Assembly: GCA_035578155.1 (NCBI GenBank)
Contig: JAPWDM010000011.1
Location: 17,846,185-17,910,184 of the forward strand
Origin: Brachynemurus nebulosus
Taxonomy: Eukaryota > Arthropoda > Insecta > Neuroptera > Myrmeleontidae
DNA: 64,000 nt
Direction: 5' to 3'
Positions within the stretch are counted from its first letter, which is position 1. Each line of letters begins with the position of its first letter. The translations under genes and the position numbers were made by a program. Below, piece after piece: positions 49,427 to 61,700 of the stretch. The notes beneath the pieces are model-generated. The model searched no databases. It was not told the DNA's origin and saw nothing but the letters and a program-made list of their open reading frames with translations.

Positions 49427-49953
49427 CGTAGGATGCGCCAAAAGTTCTCGGTCTGAGTATTAAAAAATACAGAGAGAACAGTGAAAAGAATTTATTTTTC
49501 TATATAACCACCCTCTATTTCAATACACTTATTATAAGGTGGGATAAGCATCTCTATGCCTTTATAATAATAAGCAAATTCTTTGTAGCGATTCTACAAG
49601 AGCGATGTTTTCGGAAGTGATCGAATCTGTCGGACGTCCAGAACGATCATCGTCGTTGAGGGATTCGTACCGCAAACGAAACCTTTAGCACGGTTTTACC
49701 GTATACACCATCCAATCTGTCCTTAATTTCTTCTGGAGTTTGTCCTTCTTTTGTCAGAAATTTTATGACTACACGATATTCAATTTTTGAAACGGTCGAC
49801 ATATTGAGTTTACACTTTTACAACAGAATAAATAAAACACATGTAAACTCGTCCACTGCGTTTATGATTACTAGAGACTTTCTGTGAGTATAAATACGTC
49901 ACCTTTAAATAAGTTTAATCATGTTAGGTCGAGAACTTTTGGCGCTACCCACG
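49427..49953. mobile_element. Deleted mariner element, 527 bp
   Basis: The ends CGTAGGATGCGCCAAAAGTT and AACTTTTGGCGCTACCCACG are inverted and bordered by TA (49425-49426 and 49954-49955). The minus strand encodes a broken transposase N-terminus. The length is well under the 1.3 kb of full mariners. Confidence 0.85.
49560..49802 (-). pseudogene. mariner transposase N-terminal remnant
   Basis: From the ATG at 49802 (minus) the frame reads MSTVSKIEYRVVIKFLTKEG and continues TPEEIKDRLDGVYGK, the first helix-turn-helix of mariner transposases. After a deletion, another frame reads SLNDDDRSGRPTDS then ENIALVESL, the conserved DxRSGRP linker and second helical region. The catalytic D,D(34)D domain is missing. 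Non-functional. Confidence 0.85.
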
Positions 49954-51427
49954 TATCTAAATGTAAAGCAAACAATGAATTAAAAGAGAAAAAAACATAA
50001 CAGGTACCTAAAAATGATATTCAAATCTGAATACACGGGTAAAAATAACATTCAGTTATTTTTAAAATAATATTGGCGCCAATACAAGTTTACATTTACA
50101 TGTTTTAATTTTAGTGGCGCATGAACCGTTATTGGCGCCAGAAAAGTTAGAAGGTTGCGTACTTTTTTCATCCATGCATACACTGATCTACCTTGCACGT
50201 CAGTAGATGTTTACACGCTCATTTTGCTTTTACTGGCGCGCCACTTTGTATTGGCGCCAGCAAATCGTTGTAAATGTAAACCCCGTATAAGAGCAATAAA
50301 ATTTTGTGTATCCTAGATGTGTATATGTATGTGTATATAACAACATATTCATACCTACTTGAGCAAAGTCTCACAATGCAGAGTAAATGCTCACGTTTTT
50401 TTAAGTAAGTTGAGTCAACTCTTACAAAAATGTAAGCAAGTAGTAGATGCTCAACTTATGCATTTTACTGAATTACTTTGTTTGGTTGGAAACTATGGAA
50501 ATAATACAAACCCTCACCTCAGTTTCTAGAGGTCTTTTGAGCTTGCGCCCATAATACCTGAAGCTACAACATCCATTATCAAAATTTAAATAATATTTGG
50601 TACAATTCTCAAAAAAAAATCACTGTTACTCTGTTTTAAATTTCGGAACCAATTAAACACACCAGCTGAAACAGAAAAACTTCTACTTGCGGAGTCTTTC
50701 AGTTATTAGCTTCAAACAATAGGTTTATAGGTAAGGGTTATTAGAGAGCGTGAATTTATAGTTATTAAAATACCAAAATGATTTTTCGATTTTTGTTGCG
50801 CTAAATAGACGAAATTGCCGTATGTGCGCTGATTTAATTTTTTTATTTGCAAGAAAATGTGTTTATTTTTATTTATTTATTTTTTTTTTTATAAAAAACA
50901 TTCACATAAATGTTGAATTATTTCGTGAAAAGGTTTTTTTAAAATTTAATCCTTGAAAAACATTACCAGCGCCTAGAGAAGTTTACTGCGTAGACGGTTG
51001 GCTGTTATTTTATCATTGAATGATAGTGTTCATAGATCGAAGTCGACTGACAGCCAACAAATGACCGTTAAGGGTTAAAGATGAACGTGTGATGTAATTG
51101 CTTTAAAATATTTTGGGGAAAATTTTGGCAAAAATAAAACAAGTATGTATAAACATTATTCATTTTATTAACAAACGATATATAAATGAGCGCAAGATTT
51201 ACACTAAAAGTATCTCATGACGAGAAAACAATGAATTAGGATTAAAGGTCTCCGAAAAAGTAAAAAAACAGACGAATAATAAATATATGGGCAGTGTTCG
51301 ATTAGAGGTGAGTTTTCGCTCATAAAATCGCACTGCTTGTTTAGCTTGTTACTTTTTTTTGTAGTCAATGAGTAATCAAATCATGTAGGTGCGCGCATCA
51401 CTACTTGTTTGGTAGTGTAAAAAAGTA

Positions 51428-52424
51428 ATGGCTTTCACACAATCAATGAAATAGGAAGTAAGGAGTGTCGCCATCTAGTGACGTTGAATGGAACTTTAAC
51501 TTAACTGCTCATAGGTATGTATAAGTATTTTTGTACATAAAAATTCTTAATTTTTTTGCCATTAAGTGACAAAACAAGTCATCACGAACGTTATGTTCTC
51601 ATGAATACACCTACATATACCTATCGGCCGGTTTTACATTCATAATTTTAAAGGTTCTTTAACTAAAGCTACTTTTAATTTAAAGTCAACTTTATTTTTA
51701 GCATTGTTTTACAATGATCAGGTCTGCTAACTTTTGTTAAAGGACTTTTAAGTGTTGCATGGATAAAACGAACTATGAATGATCGTAGCCAATCTTACAT
51801 TTAAAAAAAATAACTATAGAAACGAAAATATCAACATAATTGAATTTCAAAAAATACGCATTTCACTCATTTCGCTACTGCCAGTGAGATTGGAATTGAA
51901 AACTACATTATTTCTTTTTAAAAGAAATTTATCATCAATACAATGAATTATAAAAGAAATCGCGGGTAACCCAGAAATCGTTCAGCCAGTTTAACCCAAA
52001 AGGAATGTTTGATATTAATCCAAGACGTAAAAATAATCAAAAATATTATTGAAAATAAGCAAACAAATAAAATTTTTATTTTATTTATTTAAGGTACGAA
52101 TATTTTATAGAAAAATTATGCTTATAAACAAAAGTCAATGATAATAATCAGTAACAACAAATATGTTAAAACTGACTTTAAGCAGTAAAAGTCGTGATGA
52201 TTCTTACTTTAGTTTAAAGTCGACTTTTACACTAACGGGGCTTTAAATTTGATTGTAAAACAGTACCAAAAATAAAATCAGTTTTAAAGTTGGCTTTAGT
52301 GTTAAAGTCGGCTTTAAATGTGAATGTAAAACCGGCTGTAAGAGTAGTTAATTTAAAGTTCCTTTCAACGTCACTAGATGGCGACACTCTTTATTTCTTA
52401 TTTCATTGATTGTGTGAAAGCCAT
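51428..52424. mobile_element. Palindromic MITE (CACACAATCAATG family), copy 2, with insertion
   Basis: ATGGCTTTCACACAATCAAT at the left and ATTGATTGTGTGAAAGCCAT at the right are perfect inverses, followed by the family's GTGACGTTGAATGGAACTTT block. A different TIR element fills the centre. Confidence 0.75.
51625..52338. mobile_element. Inner TIR element, 714 bp
   Basis: CGGCCGGTTTTACATTCATA is mirrored by GTGAATGTAAAACCGGCTG. Both sides carry several 'aaagtcgacttta'-type words (TTAAAGTCAACTTTA, TTAAAGTCGACTTT, TTAAAGTCGGCTTTAA), a subterminal repeat pattern. No transposase frame. Confidence 0.7.
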
Positions 52425-52598
52425 AACAAGCTAAACAATCAATGCGATTTTATGAGTGAAAATCCACCTTAAATTGCAATCAATCGAACATGACCTTAAA
52501 AAAAATTACAAAAAATTAAAATTATAAAAATAATACTGATAATAAATAAAAACAGATCTATGGTAAATACTCTTTTCTAATGAGTTATTCGCTTATTA

Positions 52599-52789
52599 TT
52601 ATTCTTTGGTGGAATCATTTTGTCGTTCTTCCATTTGTTTATATAAATCACTTCGATCCAAAAGACTGGTTAATTCTTGTTTCGTAAACACATTTCCATT
52701 CACCACTAAATCGTGTTCAGCTGAATTGATTAGTTCCGCCAATTCCTTCAGAAGCGCAATATCTTCATTTTTCTTTCTTTTTAAGTTTT
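52599..52789 (-). CDS. HELLS: HELLS exon 8 (C-terminus)
   Basis: Acceptor ATTTCAG; starts [19 protein letters not shown] and ends with [19 protein letters not shown], a short Glu/Asp-rich tail and TAA at 52601-52599. The LLDRSDL motif is diagnostic of HELLS. Confidence 0.93.
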
Positions 52790-55700
52790 CTGAAATATCA
52801 TTTAATCGTTAAAAGGTGTTGAATAATTTAAGAGAGTTTTTTTTTTTTTTAAAGTATACGACTACAAGTTTTTAACCTAAATACGTTTGTAGGTAAAGTT
52901 GAAAGAAAGTTTCAGCTGTACTCCCCCATTTAAGGATTGATTTTGGTGATTGATAGATGGTGAATAAATACAGCAAAGCATTTAAAAGAAAATTTACCCT
53001 TGAAACAGTGCTTAACCTTTAAAAAATGAACAATTCTTTTGAAGACTAATATTAGATCAAATTACATCAGGCTCGGACCAGCAACCAGGATGGCTGTGTT
53101 TAGCCCCTTTTATTAACCCGATCCTAGTTTAAATCACATGAATGAATAACTCTTTCAAGAGGTAGCATTTTGTCAACTTGCAGCTTTCTTGTTATGTCTT
53201 AAAAAAAATACACTTTTTCTAACTTGAAACAGAGATTTAATTTTTTAAAAATGAAATATGGTCAATAAAACGTTTAACGTTTTGAATGATTAAGACAAAT
53301 TAACTCGTCCTGCAATAGGACGGCTCAAAATGCTTTGACATGTATAATATATTCACTGGTACAAGTGCCGTCATCTGTGACAAATTTTTCGAAATACGAT
53401 AAAATTGTAAGTAATGTTCAATTTTACCAACATAGTTTAGTATAATTTCTATTTTACAAATTCCTAGGGTTGGAATTTTTTAATGTTGGTAATGTTGGCA
53501 TCTCTGATTTTCTTTCCTTTTTTGTAATCTTATCTACTATAATTGTCGCTGGCAGTAAAAGGTCTGGCATTTTGGGACAAAAATTTTTCTCTATGGTTAA
53601 AATAAAAGAGATAAGCAAACTACGCACAGATACGAATTAAAATAGAAATGTTATGATTTTTCTTACCACTTTTGATAATAGCTTTCTCTAGTTTTCGCTT
53701 TATCTCACTTTTTGTCAGTATTTTCTCATCTATGGTATTCTTACAGATAAATCTGTATACTACAACTGGCTTTTTTTGACCAATTCTATGACACCGATCT
53801 TGAGCCTGCAGATCAGTTTGTGGATTCTGGACAAAAAAATTGCAGTTATTAAAAATAGCGTTACCAATACTATATTTTTGTTTAAAAAATATTTACCCAG
53901 TCGCTATCAAAAAGTATAACAGTATCTGCTTCACTTAAATTTAAACCCAATCCTCCAGCTTTTGTAGTGATCAGAAAAACAAATGTGTCAGGATCTGTTT
54001 TAAAGTCCTTTATGTTTTCGTCTCTCACTTTGAAATCCATACTTCCAGTTAATTTTGTGTATTTATAGTCACGATAGATTAGATACTCTTCAATAAGGTC
54101 TAGCATTATCACAAAGAAACTGAATATTAAAACCTTGTGTCCCCGTTTTTTCAATTCTGGTAACATAGCATCCAAAACGACCATTTTGCCCGAAGTATTT
54201 ATAATGTCTTGATCAGGAATAAATTCTTTGACTCCTTTGTTTGTTTCTACATACGGCATATGAATTAAGTATGGATGGTTGACTACTTTTCTGAGTGCCA
54301 TAAAAGGTGAAACCATTGTTGAATTTCTTATACATCGTCTTAGGTTTTTGTCTACAACTTCAGTGGGTTTCCCCGCATGTTCATTGATCTCTCTTATAAG
54401 AATGTCCATAAATTCGTCATCATCTGCGATGTCCTCAGTAGATGACTCAGTGTATTTTTTATTCATGGTGCATTTTCGTTTTGGTCGTGGTGCATTTACA
54501 TCAATTTCATTTTCTTCTTCCTATTTAATAAATTTTATTGTTGATTTAATATCAATATGAAATTTGGATGAAAGAGAGCAACTAATAATACGTTTAAATA
54601 ACCGTAATAAGACAAGAAAATTAAAGGCGCGCCAAAAATTTTGAAAATTTTTGTGCCTATTCAACAAGGCTGTATCTTAATCAAAAACAGTTTGTCAGTA
54701 ATTTTGAAAAAAGTATTTTAAAGCTTAAAATGTCTACTTTTTTATGTTGCAATTCAATTTTTACTTTCTGTAAGGAATTTATCTTTAGAGAAAGGGCGTT
54801 TTCACTATTGGCACAATTGCATGCATGCGCAATCTAACTAAGCAACTATGTAAGTCAACCAAAAGATGTAGATTAGTACAATTAACAACATGCGGAGCAC
54901 AGTCATAATCGTAATATACCGTAGTTATATCTTATCTATGGGACGGTTTCATACGAATGTCGAAAAGTCTTGTAGCTCATTTTACTAATAAATTTAATGT
55001 TAATTGACCTTTTAATCACCATGAAAATATTAATTAAATTATCTTATTTAAAGCTTACAGTATATAACTTAAAATGTGTCAATTTTTTTTAAAATTTTTT
55101 TTGAAAGTAATGCCTTTTACACAATCAATGAAATAAGAAATAAGGAATAAGAAATAAGGAGTTCGCCATCTAGTGACGTTGAATGGAACTTTAACTTAAC
55201 TGCTCATAGGTAATGTGTAGGTATTTTTGTACATCAAAATTCATGAGAACATAACGTTCGTGAAGACTTTTTTTGTCACTTAATGACAAAAAAATCACGA
55301 ATTTTGATGTACAAAAATACCTACACATTACTTATGAGCAGTTGAGTTCAAGTTCCATTCAACGTCACCAGATGGCAAACTCCTTATTTCTTATTTCATT
55401 GATTGTGTAACAGGCATAAGAGTACAACACGAAAATACTTGAAAACTAACCTCAATTGTTCAAGCTTGCAGATCATGTGCATATTTGCTTGCGCATATAA
55501 AAATAGTCAACACAAGGCATTTTGCATATAAAAAAAATGAACATATGATATGTGTGCAACTGTGCAAACAGTAAAAACTCCCAAAATTATTGAATTTTTT
55601 TTTTAATTTCGAAATTTCTCAAAAAAAGTTCAGAAAACTGTTTTGAATAAACTTATGTATTACACTTTTCTAGACCGTACTTTTAGCTTTAAGTTTTCTA

Positions 55701-58700
55701 TTTTAGTCTGAGTTAAAAAATGAAAAAAAAAAAAGTTTTTTGCACGAGTCGTACATCATATAGAAAATAAATTCGTATTATTTCTTAAATTTTTTTCACT
55801 TAAAATAATTTTTTAAATATGTAATAAGGTACTTGACTGCAATTGAGAAATGATTCTAAATGCTTTGTTCTTAGGTATAAATTAGTTAATTTTTGTTAAA
55901 TTTTTAAAAATCTTGAAAAAACCACTGTTCTATTTTAAATGAACAAATCGGCGCGAAAAACGACTTGACGTAGTGACGTATGCAAAGACGTCACGATTTA
56001 ATTCAAACAGATGTCGCTTTCATTCATGTCAACATTTGTCAACACGGTTTTAAATTTGTACACAATATTCAGCGGTCATCATGCTCAGTTTTAGTGGTAT
56101 TTACAACTTTCTACTTTGTTATCTTCTTCATTTACAGCTAATGTAACAGAATATGTTCTGAATTTTTATTTTATCTTCAAGCAAAATTTTACACTTAACA
56201 GTACAGATGATCCCCTTTGGTTTCAATTGGATGTAACCAATAGCATGATCACCGTAAGATTTTCATGAAGCCCTACAAGTATTAAATGCACTTTAAGAAA
56301 ACAGTTTTACGACTTTATGTAACTTTAAAATTGTAGCAAAAAATAAAAGCATTTTTAACATAATATTTAAAACAAGTTGATAAGGACATTTTACGTATTA
56401 AGTGACGGTGTATTCCTTCCATCAATCTAATTTGAGTGCAAAATTAATTGCAAACCAAAAAGTTCAAAATAAATTACAAAGGAAAAACTTCTCTTGGTCA
56501 ATTAGAATTGTAAAAATTTCAGAATGAAAATGCAATTTGTCATAGACAAAACGTAACTACGGTAATAATATTTGCTATAAAAAATGACGTCATTTTCAAA
56601 TATCACGGCGTTTTTAGTCATTTAAATGAAGATTAAATATTTATAATTTTCAAAATAGAATTTTTAAATAACTAAAGAATATTTTTACTTGTCACTGCTA
56701 TTATTGAATATATTTAAAGATAATACATAAAATCATTCAACATTTAAAACAAATTTTGAATAGTCAAGTACCGTATTGAATTGTCTCTTCATCCGTACGA
56801 AAATATTGAAAAAATTTGTATCTTAATTTTTTTTCTTTTGAATTGTGGAAATTATTTATTTATTACAAAAATTCGCTATTAGTAGATCTTTTTATGTAGA
56901 ATTAATAAAACCAATGTGATCCTAGCTTTAACACGTTTAGTGCAGATATACACGGGCTCGTGTATATCCACCACTTACATAAAGCCTACGTCGCATATAT
57001 TGTAGTATAGTTATGAATCGGTTCGTGTAGAAACATGTTATATAGATATCGGTCCGCGACACTTAGATGTCTATAATTATGCACTTACCCGGCCCATAAG
57101 AGCATCTATATTTCTGTCCAAAATATATTTGTATAGTGTTTTCTGTAAATGCGTCAGTGGACAGTATACGAGCACTTCTTTTTTCGGGACCATATCGTGT
57201 AAAACATCTTTTTTCAGTCTTCGTAGTATAAACGGAGCGATAACTCCACGTAACGTTTGAATTATTTTCGTTTCTTTCTCCGTTTCAACCATTTTATTGG
57301 CATTCTTGAAATCTTCTAAATTAAATAGTGAGGTGAACGTTTCGCTGTTTCCAAAAAGAGCTGGCATTAAAAAATTTAATAACGACCACAATTCAATCAT
57401 GTCATTTTGCAACGGTGTACCAGTTAATAATAAACGGTTTGAACTTCGGAGTTGTGATATAATGCTAAAAAAGAAAAAAATTATTATTAGTACTGATTAA
57501 TACTATGTTCTAAAACATTAATATTATTAATACTATGTTCTATTCTATGTTAAATTATTACTAATACTATGTTCTAAAACAGGGTTGGCAAATTTTTTTT
57601 GTAAAAGGTCGAATTCTTAGACCTGCGTACGTAAAAAAACGTTAAATCAATTGAAACAATGTTGAGTGACGCTGGAATTTGGGTTAGATCCAGTTCTTTA
57701 CACTTTTAAATAAATGCATGACTCGTCTAAATAGCAAAAGTAACTATTTAAAAATCGTTTTACTTGGTTCGGGAGTTTTATGTAACTTCGATCGGTTAAG
57801 TCGTTCAGAAGTTAGGGTGTCTACACAATCAATGAAATAAGGAATAAGAAGTATGCCATCTAGTGACGTTGAATGGAACTTTAACGTAACTGCTCATAGA
57901 TATAAATATGTAGGTACTTTTGTACGTCAAAATTCGTGATTTTTTTCACTTTAGTGACAAAAAAAGTCATTACGAACGTTATTTTTTCATGAATTTTGAT
58001 GTACAGAAATACCTAAATACATATACCTATGGGCAGTTACGTTAAAGTTCCGTTCGACGTACTAGATGGCATACTTATTATTCCTTATTTCATTGATTAT
58101 GTAGACACCCTTACACGATTACTAGCAGACGTACCAACGATTATATGTAATTATAAAGATATAAATTAAAAAACTTACATATGCCGTTTTGATAAATGAT
58201 TTTTAATATTTTGCGCTTCATCTAAAATTAAATACGACCAAGTGAATTTGCCTAAAAAGGCTGGTTCCATCAGTGGAATAAGATATGTGGTAATTACAAC
58301 TGGTTTCACTTTCTTCTTTTCCAAATAGAAATCACCGCTTAAAATTTGTTTTTTGACTTGTTCACGTGTTGATTTAGAACCGTGCAAAATAACTACTGGT
58401 ATTTTCGGAGCGAATCGTTCAAATTCGGACGCCCAGTTTGTTATAGTTGATAGTGGTGCAAGAATTAGAAATGGTCCCGTGATACCTTTCTCCATTAAAA
58501 AACAAATTAACGCTATAACTTGTATAGTTTTGCCAAGACCCATTTCATCAGCCAATATTCCATTAACTCCATTTTCGAAAAGTGCCTAAATCAGTGAATA
58601 ATAGAAATAACTGTATTTTCCAAGTTGTACAGTTTATACTAGCATAATCGCTTACTTTTAGCCACGTTAATCCTTCTAGTTGATAAGGTCTTAATGTACC

Positions 58701-61700
58701 TCCTTCAAAGTATTTGGGTGTTTCGCAAATATCATCTGTTTCGGGTTTCTGTTTTGATTTACCTAAATAATAAAAACACGAATATTGATAATAAATTTAT
58801 TACAACTCGATACCAATGAACCATTTTCACAAAATATGTAGCAGGGACACCAGGGCGGCGACATAGGTCGGTTGGGACGTTAGGACCACGTAAGAAAATT
58901 ATTTAACACCAGGGCGGCGACACGGGCTATTCTGAACTGCATCTCTGTAGTTGGAATATTAATTTTTTAAAAATACACAATATTCCCAGGTAACCGAATT
59001 GGGGGACTTTGTTAGATGATTTTTGGTTGTTTAAATTAATATCCCAGTCATAGAGATTTTAATTTAATAGGTAGTCACAACCAACCTACCTGTGTCGCCG
59101 CCCTGGTGTCAGACTGTGAAATATTTTAAGAAAATGGCTCATATTAGAAAGACTGAAAAACTATAGTTGTTAAATAATGTTTCAATGGTGTTCTCCCATT
59201 CACTTCTATTAACACCATAACGGTCATAACATTCATAACTTATATTGACAAAACGCCCAACTGGCACACTATTTTGACAGCTAATACAATTTATATGGAA
59301 TTATTGACGTCCTACGACGTTGTACGTAAATTAGTAAGGTTTCATTTGAAGTCTTATGACGTCAATTCCCGTCAAGGTGTTAATATATACATAGTCTGTA
59401 GATTTAACAGAAGTTTTCCGGCCTTTCAATATTGGCATCAAGTTTTAATATTTTTTTCTTTTATAACTTCGTAATAATAAACACTTAAAAATTACGCTGC
59501 CAGCATGGGGTGTGGCACATAGTTTCCTCGTACTCGTAAAAGACTTTAAAACAGTATTCTACCAAACAGATACCTATACCGTGAAATTATATTTTCGCCT
59601 TAAAGTTCATAAAAAATTGTAACTGAAAATAACGTAAAAGCCCCCATTATGGAACGGTATCTAATACTGGAACAGTTTTGACATTTACATATTAATGAAG
59701 TTAATTCTGAGAGAAACGTCTGATAACAAAAATTATTATTAATAGAATGATTGTTTTTCAATTTAAATTCACCTCACATTTAATGTTTCCTTACTTAAAG
59801 AAATAAATATGTAAATGTTAAAACTGTTCCAGTATTCGATACCGTTCCATAATGGGGGCTTTTACGTTACTTAAAGGCTAACTTATAAAATAATAGCAGA
59901 AATATTTTAGAAACTAACCCCCAAAATACTTTAAAAATTTAAGCGAAGTGGGACTAGCAGTAAATAAGATACTGATATTTAATGGTAGCGCCGGGGATAC
60001 TATTATTCCAAATTCAATGAAATTTGTAGGCGAGCATCTAGGAATCAGATCGCATAATTTCTGACAGTTTCATAAAAAAAATTGAATAGTTCGGAGGTTA
60101 TGCCACTTGGTGCAATTTAGCATATTAATGGAATGACATGGTAGCGGCGTAGCTACCGTTACTTCGATTTCGATTAAATTCATAGGGGGCCATCTAGGAA
60201 CCAAACTGCATAATTTCTGAAAATTTCATTAAAATAATCTAATAGTTCAGAAGTTATGCCGCTTGGTGCAAACTGGCAATACACAGACGGACAGACACCA
60301 AAGCAAAATTGTTCAGGAAGCTCTAAAACGTAAATGTGCGTAAAAAATTTTATTTTGGAGGGGAAAAATTTTTATTTTTCAAAAGTGATCACAATGCTTC
60401 CGCTATTTTAGTAGTCTCGGAAGCAAAATGAAAATCAGACTATTAGTTTTTAGTCAGATTTTCACCGAAAATGTACACTATCACACTGTATCCAAGATCA
60501 TCGGATCGAGATAGGGGTAGATTTTAAATCCCGTTTAGAACCTCTAGAATTTTTTTTAAAACGAATTAAACTTTTAACACTTCTTTCCATTTTTTCTATC
60601 CACGGAAATTCCGCCCTTGTGAAAAATCGGCGACCTTTTTTGTTTTGCTGGTCAGCTGTAAAATGCCGCCCCTTTTTTACAAAATTATCGCCCTTTATAT
60701 TTCCCGCCCCGGGCAAATATCTTTTTTTTACTAGTTGTAAAATTGCCACCCTCTCTTTACAAAAGATTACTAAATTCGCGCCCTTAAAATTTGCCGCCCC
60801 GGTCAAATGCCCGAGTTGCCCCCCCTTGGAGCGGGCCCTGTCACGTATGTATTTACGTTAAAAAGTTGCCGTGTCTCACAGCTTACACCATTTTTTACTC
60901 TTGAAATGGAAGGTATATTGACATACACGATACCCCAATATTCGAATTCAAAATGGGACTATGCGGACAACTGACCAAATTTTAATTCGAGCCGATGAGA
61001 TCGGATTGTGTGAAGTGGACTTTAAGTTGTTTTTAGTACCTAAATGTATAAGTTTACTGTAATAATTTCAGTACATTACCTTTTTTCGTTTTACGATTTT
61101 CAGGCGCAGTTTTGATATTTTTCATTAATTCATTTTGTTCATTACTAAAATAAATAAACACAGTAAAAATAACTGAACCAGTAAAAATGCTGGAATAAAT
61201 TTCTTAAGTTCAAAATTTATGTTAACGCATTTTGAAACTACTGAAAATAGTTTCACTTTCAACTTTTCTTTTTTTCGAATATTGCAAGAATTTTCTATTT
61301 CAATACTTATCTATAAAGATAAATTAACTTTTAAAATAAAAAATTTGCTTTCCGGAAATTCACTAATTTGAATAAAATATATTAACTTGAAGCTAGCTTA
61401 AGAATCTACACACAAAACAAATGAAATATTGTATTTTATAGAGAAATTTCAAAATTTTACCTATTTAATTGATTATTTTCCTTATTATCCAAATTCAATT
61501 TCTTGGTCAAAAATTCCGAATACGCTTGACTCTTATTCAGTAAATAATTCATAGCTTTTATAGCCATTTCCCGTTTTTGCTTTTCTTCTTCTTCTTGTAA
61601 TCGTTTTTTCCGCTCTAATCGTTCCTGTGCATATAATTTTCTTCGTAGTTTTGCTTCTTCTTTCTTAATTTCCTCGGTAACATATTTACTAACACTAACG

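Larger units (their letters stand above)
49249..50285. mobile_element. Middle TIR element of the nest
   Basis: CGGGTTTACATTTGCAATGA and GATTTGCTGGCGCCA on the left are mirrored by TGGCGCCAGCAAATCGTTGT and AAATGTAAACCCCG on the right. TTGGCGCCA words recur inside. A mariner derivative is inserted within it. Confidence 0.75.
48763..50828. mobile_element. Outer foldback element of a three-layer nest
   Basis: GCACATACGGCAATTTC at 48763 is mirrored by GAAATTGCCGTATGTGC at 50828. Long inverted arms follow (about 48763-49170 and 50315-50828), sharing CTCAAGTAGGTATGAATATA, AAATGTGAGCATTTACTCTG (imperfect) and TATTATGGGCG. Another TIR element occupies the loop. Confidence 0.8.
51293..52493. mobile_element. 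Outer TIR layer of a second three-layer nest
   Basis: GTGTTCGATT, then TCATAAAATCGCACTGCTTG and TTTAGCTTGTTA at 51293-51350, are mirrored at 52425-52493. The left arm holds about 75 extra bases before the next layer. Confidence 0.6.

Noticed and set aside
54279..54560. 93-residue plus frame opposite HELLS exon 6
   Set aside because: Antisense shadow of a conserved coding exon. The same applies to 58353-58589, 57297-57500, 61776-62057 and 52606-52812.
60619..60861. Cys/Pro-rich plus frame
   Set aside because: Encoded by the C-rich dispersed repeat also found at 8200-8425; not conserved between copies.
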